From NCBI GenBank assembly GCA_023014485.1, contig JAJOZX010012228.1, positions 1 to 64,000 of the forward strand: a stretch of 64,000 nt of DNA, given 5' to 3'. Position 1 is the stretch's first letter. The number at the start of each line of letters is the position of its first letter. The notes beneath the pieces were generated by a model. That model saw only the letters and a program-made list of their open reading frames with translations, was not told the origin of the DNA and made no database searches. This document shows, piece after piece, positions 14,401-26,400 of the stretch. The stretch is from Bathynomus jamesi. Its lineage: Eukaryota; Arthropoda; Malacostraca; Isopoda; Cirolanidae. A program made the translations under genes and the position numbers.

Positions 14401-17400
14401 GCAGTTAACGTGTTAACGGACTTTAACAGACTAAATATCGAGTTATCGGAAGTTAACTGGTCCGATAACGATAAATGGAAATTAACTTCCGTTAATAGTC
14501 CGTTAAAAAAAGTTAACTTCGTTAATTAACTGTTATCGGATTAACGCTTTAGTGCCCAACACTGTCTGCAAGTGTATTAATATTTTCTCTGTAGATGATT
14601 TATATTCATAGATGAATTTCTAACTCGTTGAGCGAGTCGGTAGTTAGGCTTGAGGTATAATTATAATAATTGAGGAAGGCCAGAAACTGGCACCGCTCAG
14701 GCCAACTAATGCGGCTCATTGCAGAGAAATCCTGTATTATTATTATTATTACCAACAACATCGGGATTCGAACCCAGACCTCAGTGCCTTTATTTTGTTT
14801 ATAGGGAAACTGTTACCCACTGAGCTACGGACACTGTCGGCTTGAGGCGTAACTGCTTTCTCATATTGTTAAAGTGATTGATTACTCTGAAAAACAAAAG
14901 TTTAAATATTTTTGCGGGCCTATCACTCCGGTTTCAACAGTCCATTTCATCTTTTCATTGATTAAATGCGAAATCTTAAATCTCTCTCTCAGATTATGGA
15001 GAAGTACTTGGAAGCATCGGAGCATGAGCCGTTCGATCCTTTCCCACAAGGGTATTTGGCGTCAACTCACAGTCAGAACATCAAACAACGACGATGTCAT
15101 GTTGACTGTAGTGGTAAGTTTCCCGTTTCTGAATTGTTTGTGAGGTTGCTAAAGTTAACATTGCATACAGCAAGTGTTGTACTGTATTATTGCTTGGGCC
15201 AGTGACATGGTCCGGGGGTTTTAGATTTTCTGCGGGGAAAACCGTGGACATGCAGTTTAGTAGACTTAGAGTTCATCCACCACCGCCTACCTCTACATCT
15301 TAGTGATAGTGGAATGAAGTTTACTAAAGAATACAAGTAATTAAAAGTTGTTTGATCCTAAACTGTCCTGGATACCTCATCTTAGAGCTAGAGCTAAATG
15401 CATAAAAAACGATGTTCTCCATAGTATCCCATAAAACATGGGTTCTGATCGAGATGCACTGTTGCGTTCATGTAAAACGCTTATTCTGCCAAACCTACGA
15501 TACGGGAGTGAAGTATTGTCTGTTGCTTGAGAGCATTAAAGACGTTAAACATAGTACATCATACAACTCTCTTTTGAGTACGAACATCCCCAGTTAATAG
15601 CCTTTATACAGAGACCAGTGTGCCCTCTCTTTCTGCGCTTCGAGAGAGAACTATTCTCCATTTGATATTGACTGCAGCGGGTGCTTGAGTCTGCTCTGCG
15701 CGATGCGTTTTGCAGTTCATGAGGATGATATACCCAGCTCAAAGTTATCCCCGACCATATCTCGTATTATATGAGAAGCGTCGCATTACGGCGGTCAATT
15801 TTATATGGCTTGAAGTGGAAAGATTGCTGCTTCGGAGATTCCCAAGATACCCTTGCGGAGCCTTTCCTCTGTTGCATGTTCGAAACTAATATCAGATCCA
15901 GAGCGAGAAGTTCCTAACGGGAATTTATGGTTTGTTTCTGGAACATCACCACAACTGCCATGGTGAAACAGGATCATGTACAGACGGTTCTGAATGTTTT
16001 TCTAGTAGTGGAATTGGATGGTTGAAAGCTGGTCTGATCTATCTGCAAAACCAAAATATTTTTCCTTTTTTCTGTGGGTGATATGTATACATAGCTGACT
16101 TTGTAACACATTGAGTGAGTAAGTAACCTTTGAGGCATAACTACTCTCACTCAACGCATTACAAAGTGATCAGTGTACATAATCACTCGCGGCGAAAAGG
16201 AAAAGTATTTTTGTTTTTTGCAGATAGGTCACTGGCTTTCAGCCATTCACTTATAATCCCGGATGACACTATATGGGTTTTTCTTCCTCCAGTGGCCTTA
16301 ATATATTCAGCCGAGTTGATGGCCATTCAGAGGGCCCTCAGGGGAATTTGTGTTGGGCCGGGTCGGCATTTTATCTACTCCGACTGTTGAAGTGGGATCA
16401 CTGCCCCTAATCAGTTTATTCAGTTCCGTCTATTGTTTTGAAGATATGCCAGTGGTTGGTGCTAATACTCTCGCAATGTTAGGTTATGCTCTGCTGGCAT
16501 CGATGGGAGGTTTGTGAGGTTTGTTGAGGGTGATTGGCAGATAAATGACCTGCCCCTTGCTTGTCGCTGGTTCGGTCGCGTTTGTGGGATGTATGACAGA
16601 CTCATTCGCATCTAAAAAACAACAAACTTCATTCCATTAAACTGACATTATCTGTGACCATCTTCCTCTAATAAATGTAGGAAGTGGGAGGTAATATTGT
16701 CTGCTAAGAATTGGACATACCTGCCTTAACTCGTGAAAATCTCCTGAGCTCGCAGCTATGTGATGAATTTTTTGTTCCATTGACCATGTGACATTTCCTC
16801 ACTGAGTGCTTTAAGTACTCTTAGGCTCATAAGAATGACTTTGTACTGTAATTGATGAAATTGATCAGCGTATAGAGGGTTGTTTGCCAAAAGTAAATAG
16901 ACACCTTTGGTTTTTCCATTGTTTTTGATTTGATAAAAGTCAATAAATAACAAATTTATTGAATCACTGTATTTAGAAATGTGATGTTTTCTCCTTTGTA
17001 TTATGTAAAGAAGACGCGTTCTGGCATTCCATTGATTAACTGCTTGAGGGCAATCATCGTGGTCTCTCTTTACTTTGTCAACCATCTGTACATTGGAATC
17101 TATTCTGGGGTTTTTCTCCTCTGTAGTATAGATTCGATAATTGTATTTGTGGATGAAGCTGGAATGATGGATGCCATCTGTGACAGAGTTCGCTGTTTGA
17201 CTACTATCGCTGCGATATGACACTATGCTGTTGAAACAGTGTTCAAACCTTCAATCAATAAATCTGCATTTGGACCACAGTTTTCCACCCCTGGCCTAGA
17301 TTATCTACTTGGCTTGCCTACTGTCAGACTATAATTTCTGAAAGTTTTCCCATATCTGAAGTGGATATTCGCTTTTGGGTTTTGTTGTGTGTTTTTCAAT

Positions 17401-20400
17401 GCATAAATTCCAGTCTGGATGTATGGTTCGAAGTTGCGCATGGCAAATCTGGATTTGACGTAGGTTGTCAGAGACCTCAATTAACAAGGTTTTCGTCAGT
17501 CAGTAACACAATTACAGAGTTACTGTGGTAGGTTCAACTTCAAGGGCTCGTATATACTGTAGACCCAAACTAGCCTACTTGGTTTTGCCTACTATATGAA
17601 AGAATTACACACTTACTTTTAAGCTACAAGGTTGTATATTTAATATAGGATGGATAGAAAGTACTATGGACTATACTATAGATAAACTATACCAAATAAG
17701 TGTCACTCGTAAACTGAAATAGAATCATTAGGAATGTTATTCTTACAAATAACATAACCTCAGCCTCAACAAAACTTCAGGAATTGCGGCAGTTGATGCT
17801 AGTCGCGAACATGCTGTCATAATTACTGAGAAAAAACTTTGAAGTGCTGTCCATTTCCATTCCCTTCTGTAATCCTATAAAGTTCTTAAAGGTTTTTCAA
17901 AGTATAAAAAAAATTTAAAAATTTAAACCAATCCAGTTTGCTTCTATCCTTCCTAAAGTTAACCATGATTTCGTGTTTGTTGGTGGCTAGAATAATTTTT
18001 GCCAATATATGTACTAGAATGTGGACCAATACTAATGAATAATTAAGTTATTTAGTTGTGTTGGTAATGAAATGTACTTTTATGATTATTTAGACATATA
18101 TAGTAGTAATCATCTGAATTGCTTCTACAATATATTAATAGATCTTTCAAGTACACTGCATAAGTATAATTTTTAATAGCAAATGTGAAAAAAAAAATTT
18201 CCCCAAAACAAAAAAAATGATCCCTGGATTTTGGGGTTTTTATCTGGAGGTGAAAAAAAAAGTCTTGATTGTCCTCGGTGCAGTGGGCTTTTTCAAAGAA
18301 ATCCGGGTCTTTACCAATTTTGTCATGAATCTGGTGAAAAGTTTCTCTGATGGAGGTAGTGCGTATGTGAGAGTTAAAACAGAATTGAGTGAATGGTTAG
18401 ATAAAAGTGTTTGTGTGCATCAAGAATCTGATATCTTCGTGGATCTTCAATCTGTTTATGGATGAAGTCATAAGAGAGATGAAAGTGCGATTGCTAGAAA
18501 GAAATGAATCTGGTGTGTAATGGGAATAGGTGTAGCCTGTCGAATCTGTTGTATGCGGATGATGCTGTACTATTTGCTCAGAATGATTGTGGTATGCGAG
18601 AGGTTAAGTTCTGTGGTGGTGTTCAAGAAAAGATTGTTGAAAGTGAATATGGGTAAGAGCAAGTTATTGATTAGAGAGAGGGTGAAATTCGGACTGTCGT
18701 GTAATAGTGAATGGTGAAACATGAGGTGGTAGAATCTTTTAAGTATCCGGGATGTGTATTGAACAGAAGTAATAGTGCTGAAGTAGTTAACAGTAGAGTG
18801 AATCAAGGAACAAAGGTGGTGCGTGTGCTGAAAGTGGAGACTGGATAGAGATGCTGCAAGATGTTTACATGGTGTGTTAATGCCAAGTCATTTGTATGGG
18901 TATGAATTGCTGGCATGGCATGAAAGGGAGAAATCAGTTGAGATAGGTAATCAGAGAAGTATGTGGTGTGCGTCAGATTGTGAAAAATTCTGTGGTTCTG
19001 GAAAGATGTGGTCTGAACTCGGTGGAAGTGAAAAGTGAGGAAAAATGTGTTAAGGTGGTTTGGTCATGCTGAAAGAATGGAAGATGACAGAGTTGTGAAA
19101 AGTGTGCATAAGTGTTTGCAAATGGATGAACGTCATGAATGATTGAGAGAGTAAGTGTAGACTTGAACCGCACATGAAGCGGCTGCAAGTAAGTTGCAAT
19201 GGAGGTGGTCTGTTAGAGGTAAGTTCGGGATGGGGCACTCTTATTTTTGACAAGGCTCGGAAGCACCACCCCACATGGCGTATGAAGTACTAAAAGTGTG
19301 AAACTTATGCTGTGAATGAATGTGTATGCTTTGCTTTACTTTTTCTCCTCTTCATTACATTCTGTATTTTATATTCATATTGTTCTGTGGAAATAAAAAA
19401 AAATATATATATATATACAATTTTATTTATTTATTTTGCGGGATGAACTTCACAATTAAAATGCATGAAAATAATAAATACACGAAGTTCATGGAAGCGC
19501 TTTTCATTTTCCCCTCTGGTTTTACATGTATATAATTTTTTTTTACGCAAATTAATAACAGCATCGTTATGTGATTGTCTTTGAGATGTGAACCTTTAAC
19601 ATCCCTCCGGCATTGATTTTTTTTTTAACTTGATAGAGGTACATTTTAATGTAAATTTTGTTCCGTCTTATTTTTCACTTCGTTATATTGTTCAGATTCA
19701 CCCACAAGAGATGGAAGAGGATGGTATAAATGCGATCAAAGAGGATGTAAAGAACTACTTCGCTGAGGGAGAAGGAAAAGAGGCTGGGGTTACCTCAATT
19801 TTCTTCCAGCAGTACGGGCAAAAGTAAGTGATCGGATCTTGTAGTAATTGAGTCTTCCTGTCGAGTCTTCACCTCGCTCAGGCTAAGTTCATAAATGAAT
19901 AGTGTAGCTATCAAACTTGTATACTGGAATAGGCATACCTCCTAAAATTTAGAAGAAAAGGTCATGGACATATAGAGAAGTGCTTGTCTAATCTCATTTG
20001 GTTCCTAATAAGTGATGATGGATATTTTTTATGTTGAACTCTTTGTTGAAGAAGTTGTAGGAATAATTAATGGAATTTTCTATTTTCACACTGAATTAAT
20101 CCAAACATTGAGGGACGGGGACTCCCTATCCCTGATCACCAGTCCCGTTCAATGTTTGGGATCATATGAGAGAAAAGGGCCTGAGTTAGTCTGTGCTTGA
20201 TCGGTAGCCGCAAACGGCCTTGCTGCTGTACAGTCACTAACTTTGTCTCTTCTCATCCGATTAAGGGAAAGTGGAAAGGATATCGAATATGAGCATATAT
20301 ATGGCAAAACCTATATTGAAGAAACTATATTGGGTAAAACTTTTAAAGCCTCACCCGATGCTTTTCTCCAGGTAAATCCATCTCCTGTCTCATGGTCATA

Positions 20401-23400
20401 TTTTGTCCCAAAAATTAGTGTTGAGTTTGTGCACATTCTTACTCAACCTAATTGGGACGATGGACACAGTTCTCTGAAATATATTGTCAATGTTGTTGGT
20501 TCACGCAATATGTTTATCTTTTAATCTTTATCGTAAGATGATGATTTTTATAACCTGACCTCTTCATAATCATCCTGGTAAAGATTTCTGATAAGGAACT
20601 TTGCATTTTAGTTGGATTTTAAACTTATGGATGGAGTGTCAAATACTTTTTAAGGTAGTTTGGTTTAAGATTTCTTATTAAAATCTTTACTACAAAAGCC
20701 TGAAGAGCCCGTTTACTCGTAGGTAAGTTAATACAACGGGCTTTAAATATATACGTAAACGTTTTGGCGTCTAATTTGTGTCTGTTTGAAAGGTGAACAC
20801 ACCGCGTGTGAGGTACTTTACAGCAAGATATCTGAAGTGGCTGAGGTAGACCCAACATCCATTGTCCTTGATATTTGTTGCGGTGTGGGAACAATCGGCT
20901 TGGCAGTTGCGGAGGTATATATCATTTTTTTATGAACAAAACTACGAAAGTGTGAAAAAAAAAAAAGGTATTTGATAGATCTCTCGTGTCAACTGAAGAA
21001 AGAAAAAGGTTCATTAAAAATCTATAAGAAAATATTAACTGCAGATTTTTTTTTCTGCGTGCGATTTGTAAATTATTTATCAGTTCGGTTTTATGGCGTT
21101 GTCGTAAACTTAATCTCTAACATGGTAGTTTCTTAAGTTTTTTGAAGGCTTATGCAGTATACAGGGTGATTCAAAAGTCGTTACATAGGGAAATACTGTA
21201 TTATGTAATGATACAGGGGAATAGTCACATCACATGTTCGATATGGCCGCCGTTAACGGCAATGCACTTGTGCAGCCAGCTAGGAATATCACATCAATGT
21301 GCTCCTTCGATAACATCTTGTAACTCATTTACCTGCAAAGAAACAGAAAAGCCCTATGTAACCTGACTTTTGAATCACCCTGTATATAGTAACTGGGCAA
21401 ATTGTTTAAAAAATTGAAGATCACGTTTTGGGACTTGGAACTTCTTAATTTTGTGGTGGTCAGAGTGGAGGGAGAGTGGAGTATACAAGTTTTAAGAGGT
21501 ACCATTCTAATTTTTCACTTAATTAAATTTGTATTGAAAGGTGAGGTAGCATCCATGCCCCATAATCTCCCAAGGAGGTGAGGGGTAAAGGCCCCCGAGT
21601 CAATTAAAGCGGGGTTGGCCGGCCCACCGCTTCATCGTGACGTAAGATACAGAAAAGACAACGACTCAACTCTACACAGCACTAGGGGTTCGAACCCATG
21701 ACTCAATGGAGTCTCAGCACTCCAGGGAAGCGCCACAACCAATCAAGCCACGAGACGTTTATGCGAGAAGTACTCTAAAATCTTTACGGAAGTTGAAAGT
21801 GACGTACGTACATCATATATCCATTATCTATGGATCCAGTCTCGGGTGGGCACAACGCTTGAGCGGAGCTGGGGACCGAAAACACTCCATTACGCACATA
21901 AGGATACAGGGGAATATCTACTAAAAACCTACTGTTTTCCATGAACTCTTTCTTGCCCGTTTTCTCATTGTTCAGTTGCTCGGAGACGCTAACACCGGAC
22001 CTCCTGACCCTTTTCTCGTTAACTCTTTTGCATCACGTGTGTCGCATTTTTATTTAATATTTAACGCATCACATTTATATGATTCGTACGGCACTAAGGT
22101 TAGGTTTGATAAAAAGTAGAATAATTTCTCACCTTCAATTTATTTAAGATGTTTCTCGCTTTATTCTCAGCCGTATTTAAGAAAGCACCCCCACCCCGTG
22201 AATACCCAGAACAGCCGGCTATCCCCTAAATACCACGGACTAGGTACCCCTTAGAAATAATGCTTTAGCTCTTCTTTGCAATAGATGATCTTGCGCTTCT
22301 TTTGATTCTTCTTTGTCTTTGGTTCTTATTATTCAGTTTTCCCCTTGTTTAGAAAGGGTCTTTATTATCTCGTTTATTTATTCAATTTAATCTCTATCTT
22401 ATTTATATATGCGAGCCTGTCTTTGGGCATATATGCACCACCACCTGCAACAACAATAACACAATGAAAGTAATGTATTAACAATTCAAATATTAAAATG
22501 TTACTCCCCTGAGTATGTGTGTCCTTTTCTTTGAACTACTGGACACAACTCCACCTCCTCATCTGTAGAATAAGAGCGATTTAGTCGAGGTTAAATTGCG
22601 GAATCGCGACAAGAACGTGCGTATGGTGACTTCAGCAATGTTGCCGTAGTTTCACTTTGTATTTTTAATGAAATCCTTAAATATTGTGGGGGAAAAGCGA
22701 TATATAACGAACGTTAGGCGGTTTTGTAAGGAAGCCAAACGTGCGTATTGCGCGCGTGTTCAAACCCAGTCTGCACATCCGTCTTGACTGTGTGTTAGGT
22801 AGTTTTAATTTTAAATTACCAAAAGTAAGTTAGTGTGTACAAAACGGTAATTTACCATTCTAATATCTCTACTTGGCCATAGTTTACAAAACCTAATCCT
22901 CGCATCCAATTGGCTTATGCCGTCTTAATGGTTCTTCACTTTTTATAAACATACCCGTATTTTAATGCTGAAACAGAGCGCATACAAGATGCTGGGAGTG
23001 GAATTAACATCGAAGGCTGTCGACGACGCGAGGTCAAACGCGGAGGTCAACGGGGTGACCAACGCCATCTTCTACAACGGCAAGGCCGAGGACTATATCG
23101 ACAGTATGATCGAGAAAGCGCAGAGAGTCAACACCATCGCGATTGTCGATCCACCTAGAGCCGGTCTCAGTAAGTAACGATCTATATTCATTGGGTCTGG
23201 GTGGTGGGTAGTTCATGGATTACCGTCCTCCGTCCAAACTCGTTGTTTGGATTCCATACAGCAATAGGTCTCCTCCCTCAAATGACCCTTACTGTTACGG
23301 AGGTGGTTAAACAACCCCAAAACATTATCATAGATTCATTCGAGGCGAGTATGCAGTTAAATATTTTATATGTATTAGAGTTTTCAAGACTTAGTATGAA

Positions 23401-26400
23401 TAAACGCCGCCATATTTTAAGGGAATGATCACTTGGTCATTATAACCTTGAGCAAATTTTTTGTCGTTTAACCCTTTCGCTCACGAATTTTTTTCTTTAG
23501 TCATTATGACTAAGGTACGTACAGTCGATTCCGAAAGTCGGGGTAACCTGGGCCATACTCATCTTACGGCCGATTGCATCACCACTTTTGTGACCGATGG
23601 TACTGAAATATAAATCGAATTTGTATTAAATGTAAATCTAGTTCAAATTTCAACATTTTTTAATTTTTTTTAATTGAGATTTCTTTTCATTAGGTGGGTC
23701 TGTAATGAATGCTCTTCGGAAATGCGAGTATCTGGACAAGTTGGTCTACGTGTCTTGCGACCCACAAGCGGCAGTTAGTAATTTCCAGGCTTTGGGAAGG
23801 CCGCGCAGTAAGACCTATAAAGGCAGTTACTTCGTCCCGATAAAGTACGTTTTAAATGTAAAGTTTCGCTTCCTGGATTCTGTAAATGGTGATTCTTTAA
23901 CAATTAAATGAACGTTGAGCTTTGGAATTAAAATAGGGTGATTGTGGTGTGTGTGTGTGTCCCCCCCTCCCCCGCGTAAGAATAAGGTATTTATACAGTA
24001 CACACGAATGTATTAGCAAATTAATGAAGTTTAAGATCATGCGTTCCTGCATTTTTTTTTTAAATGTTAAGTTTTTGGCAGTTTAACCTACAGAAATAAA
24101 ACATTATTTGCGCTACCAGGAGAAACGGGAGTTCCAGAACTCCCCATTTCCTGCTTAATTTTATTTATTTATTTATTTGTTTCTTCAGGGCAACTCCTGT
24201 TGACCTGTTTCCGGACACGCCTCATTTTGAGCTGATCATCGTGTTTGAAAGATACGACGAATGCAAATGGGATAGAATCATGAGTGGTGAGGTTTTTTAT
24301 TATTATTATTATTATTATTTAAGCAGTACTTTGAATTGTCGTCATAGGTGTAAGAAAATTATAAAAAGTAAAGCGTTGCACTCAAATTTATTTCCTACTA
24401 TTTTTCTTAAAGGAAAAAAGAAAAACCTTTTGAAGAATCATAAGAGACATTTTGAAAATTAGTTTAGCATTATTGTAGTTCTTACCGGATCCTTTAAAAT
24501 ACTCATTAGGGTTCTTTATTGTTAGTTTGTTAATAATTTTTATTCAGAATTGTATATTATATAGTAGTATCATTTAATAGTTAATGATAAGTTAGCAATG
24601 GAAGGTAGTTAAGTAAATCGTTTTGTGTACAGGAAATCCGAGACCCAAAGACCAAGCGTATTTCGACAGAGTTCCCGAACTGAAATATGATGCGGAGCAG
24701 CACCAAAAGGTATTTAAAATCATTCCTAAGCAAAATTTTCCTCATTTCATTTGTACAGTATCAAATATGTCCAGCATTATGATTTCATTATAGAACAGCG
24801 TGGAGTTATGTACCTCAAAACATACGTTAACTAGTTGAAGCAAATTAAGTACTGTAATTATAATTAGCAGGTGTGATCCGATTATAATTATCGGTACTTG
24901 GTTCTACATTAGAAATTGTGTGTTCGGTCTTGGACCATATTTGTCATGTCTTATTAGTGATACCAGCTTTACTGGTATCACAATCCAAAAGGGGTCACTA
25001 CATCAGAATGTAGAGGATAGTCACCTATCCAACTACTAACAGACACAACGTCGCTTAACTTCACTGATGTAACGAGAAACGATCTTGCAACGTGGCTCAA
25101 AATCAGTCAAAAGTGAATTGGACTACTACAGAGTAATGATTATTTCTTAATCTTCAGGAAAGACAAGAAAAACGGAAGGAGAAAGACAAGTCGGATAAGC
25201 GCTCCTGGGAAAAGGGAAAAGACGGTGGGGGAAGGAACTGGGGCAAAGGGGGGAGAGGAGATAGTTGGAGCAGAGGCGATAATTGGAGTAGAAGAGGGGA
25301 TAACTGGAGCAGAAGGGGAGGCGGAGGGAGAGAGAGCTGGGGAAGAGGTGGTGGGGATGATAGTTGGAGTAAAGGGGGGGGAAGAGGAAGGAGGAGGGAT
25401 GACTGGGGTAGAAGCGGCGACGGGGAAGGAGGTGGAAGAAGGGGCCGGGACGGGGATGGCACGTGGAGTGGGGGTGGGGGATGGGGAAGAGAGAGGGGTG
25501 GAGATAGGAACTCTGGAAGGGCCTCCTACAGTAAGCCCGCGCGCAACTTCAGAGAGGATTATGACGAAGGTGAGTCTGTCTTTAGTCTCATGCATTTATC
25601 AGGTCATCCCATAAGTAATGCCCGTTTTTTACGATAGATTAAGTTTAAACTAGTCCTACTCGGTTTAAGCATAAGTTTTCCGAAGGTTATATCTAAGAGG
25701 AGATCTATCGTGTTTCGCTACATACTTTACAGACCTTGACCAGTGAAGACGTGTGTTTTGCTTTATGTGAACCCCTCATAAACATGGCGGTATCCGAAGA
25801 GCATATCAGGCATATAATGCTTTACGAGTTCAAAAAAGGGAATAGTGTTACTGAAGCAACGCGAAACATTCAGGACGTTTATGGCAACGATATTCTGCAT
25901 GTGAGGAAATGTCAAAGATGGTTTCAAAAGTTTAGGAATGGTGACTGCTGTTTGACAGATGCAGCACGCTCTGGACGCCCTGCTGAGTTTGATGATGACC
26001 TGCTGTTAGCCGCACTTGAAGACTGTTCAACAACTGTCGAAGAATTGGCCCAGAAACTCAATTCATCCCCGTCCACCATCCATCGACATTTGCAACAACT
26101 CGGGAAAGTGCCTAAGTTAGGAAAATGGGTGCCACATGAATTGTTGGTCGACAATTTGAGGGTGCGGGTAAACATTAGCACAGCTCTTCATTCCCGTGAA
26201 CTCCAAGATCCGTTTTTGCGCCGTTTAGTGACTAGTGATGAAAAGTGAATTTTACCAGAATGTTAAGCGCCGTCGACAGTGGGTTTGTGCCGGAGAACCA
26301 GCGACACCACAGCCAAAGCCAAATCTTCACCCTCGGAAGGTGTTGCTTAGTGTTTGGTGGGATAAAGGTGGTGTAATACACTTTGAAACCTTACCACACA

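Noticed and set aside
14760..14840. Possible tRNA gene from the B-box-like 'gggttcgaatccc'
   Set aside because: No complete cloverleaf closes, and the same body occurs elsewhere with (TAA)n, so it is a SINE.
25140..25595. Long Pro/Ser-rich minus-strand open frame
   Set aside because: It is the complement of the purine-rich RGG exon of TRMT2A; the plus-strand frame has matching splice phases and sense, the minus frame has neither.
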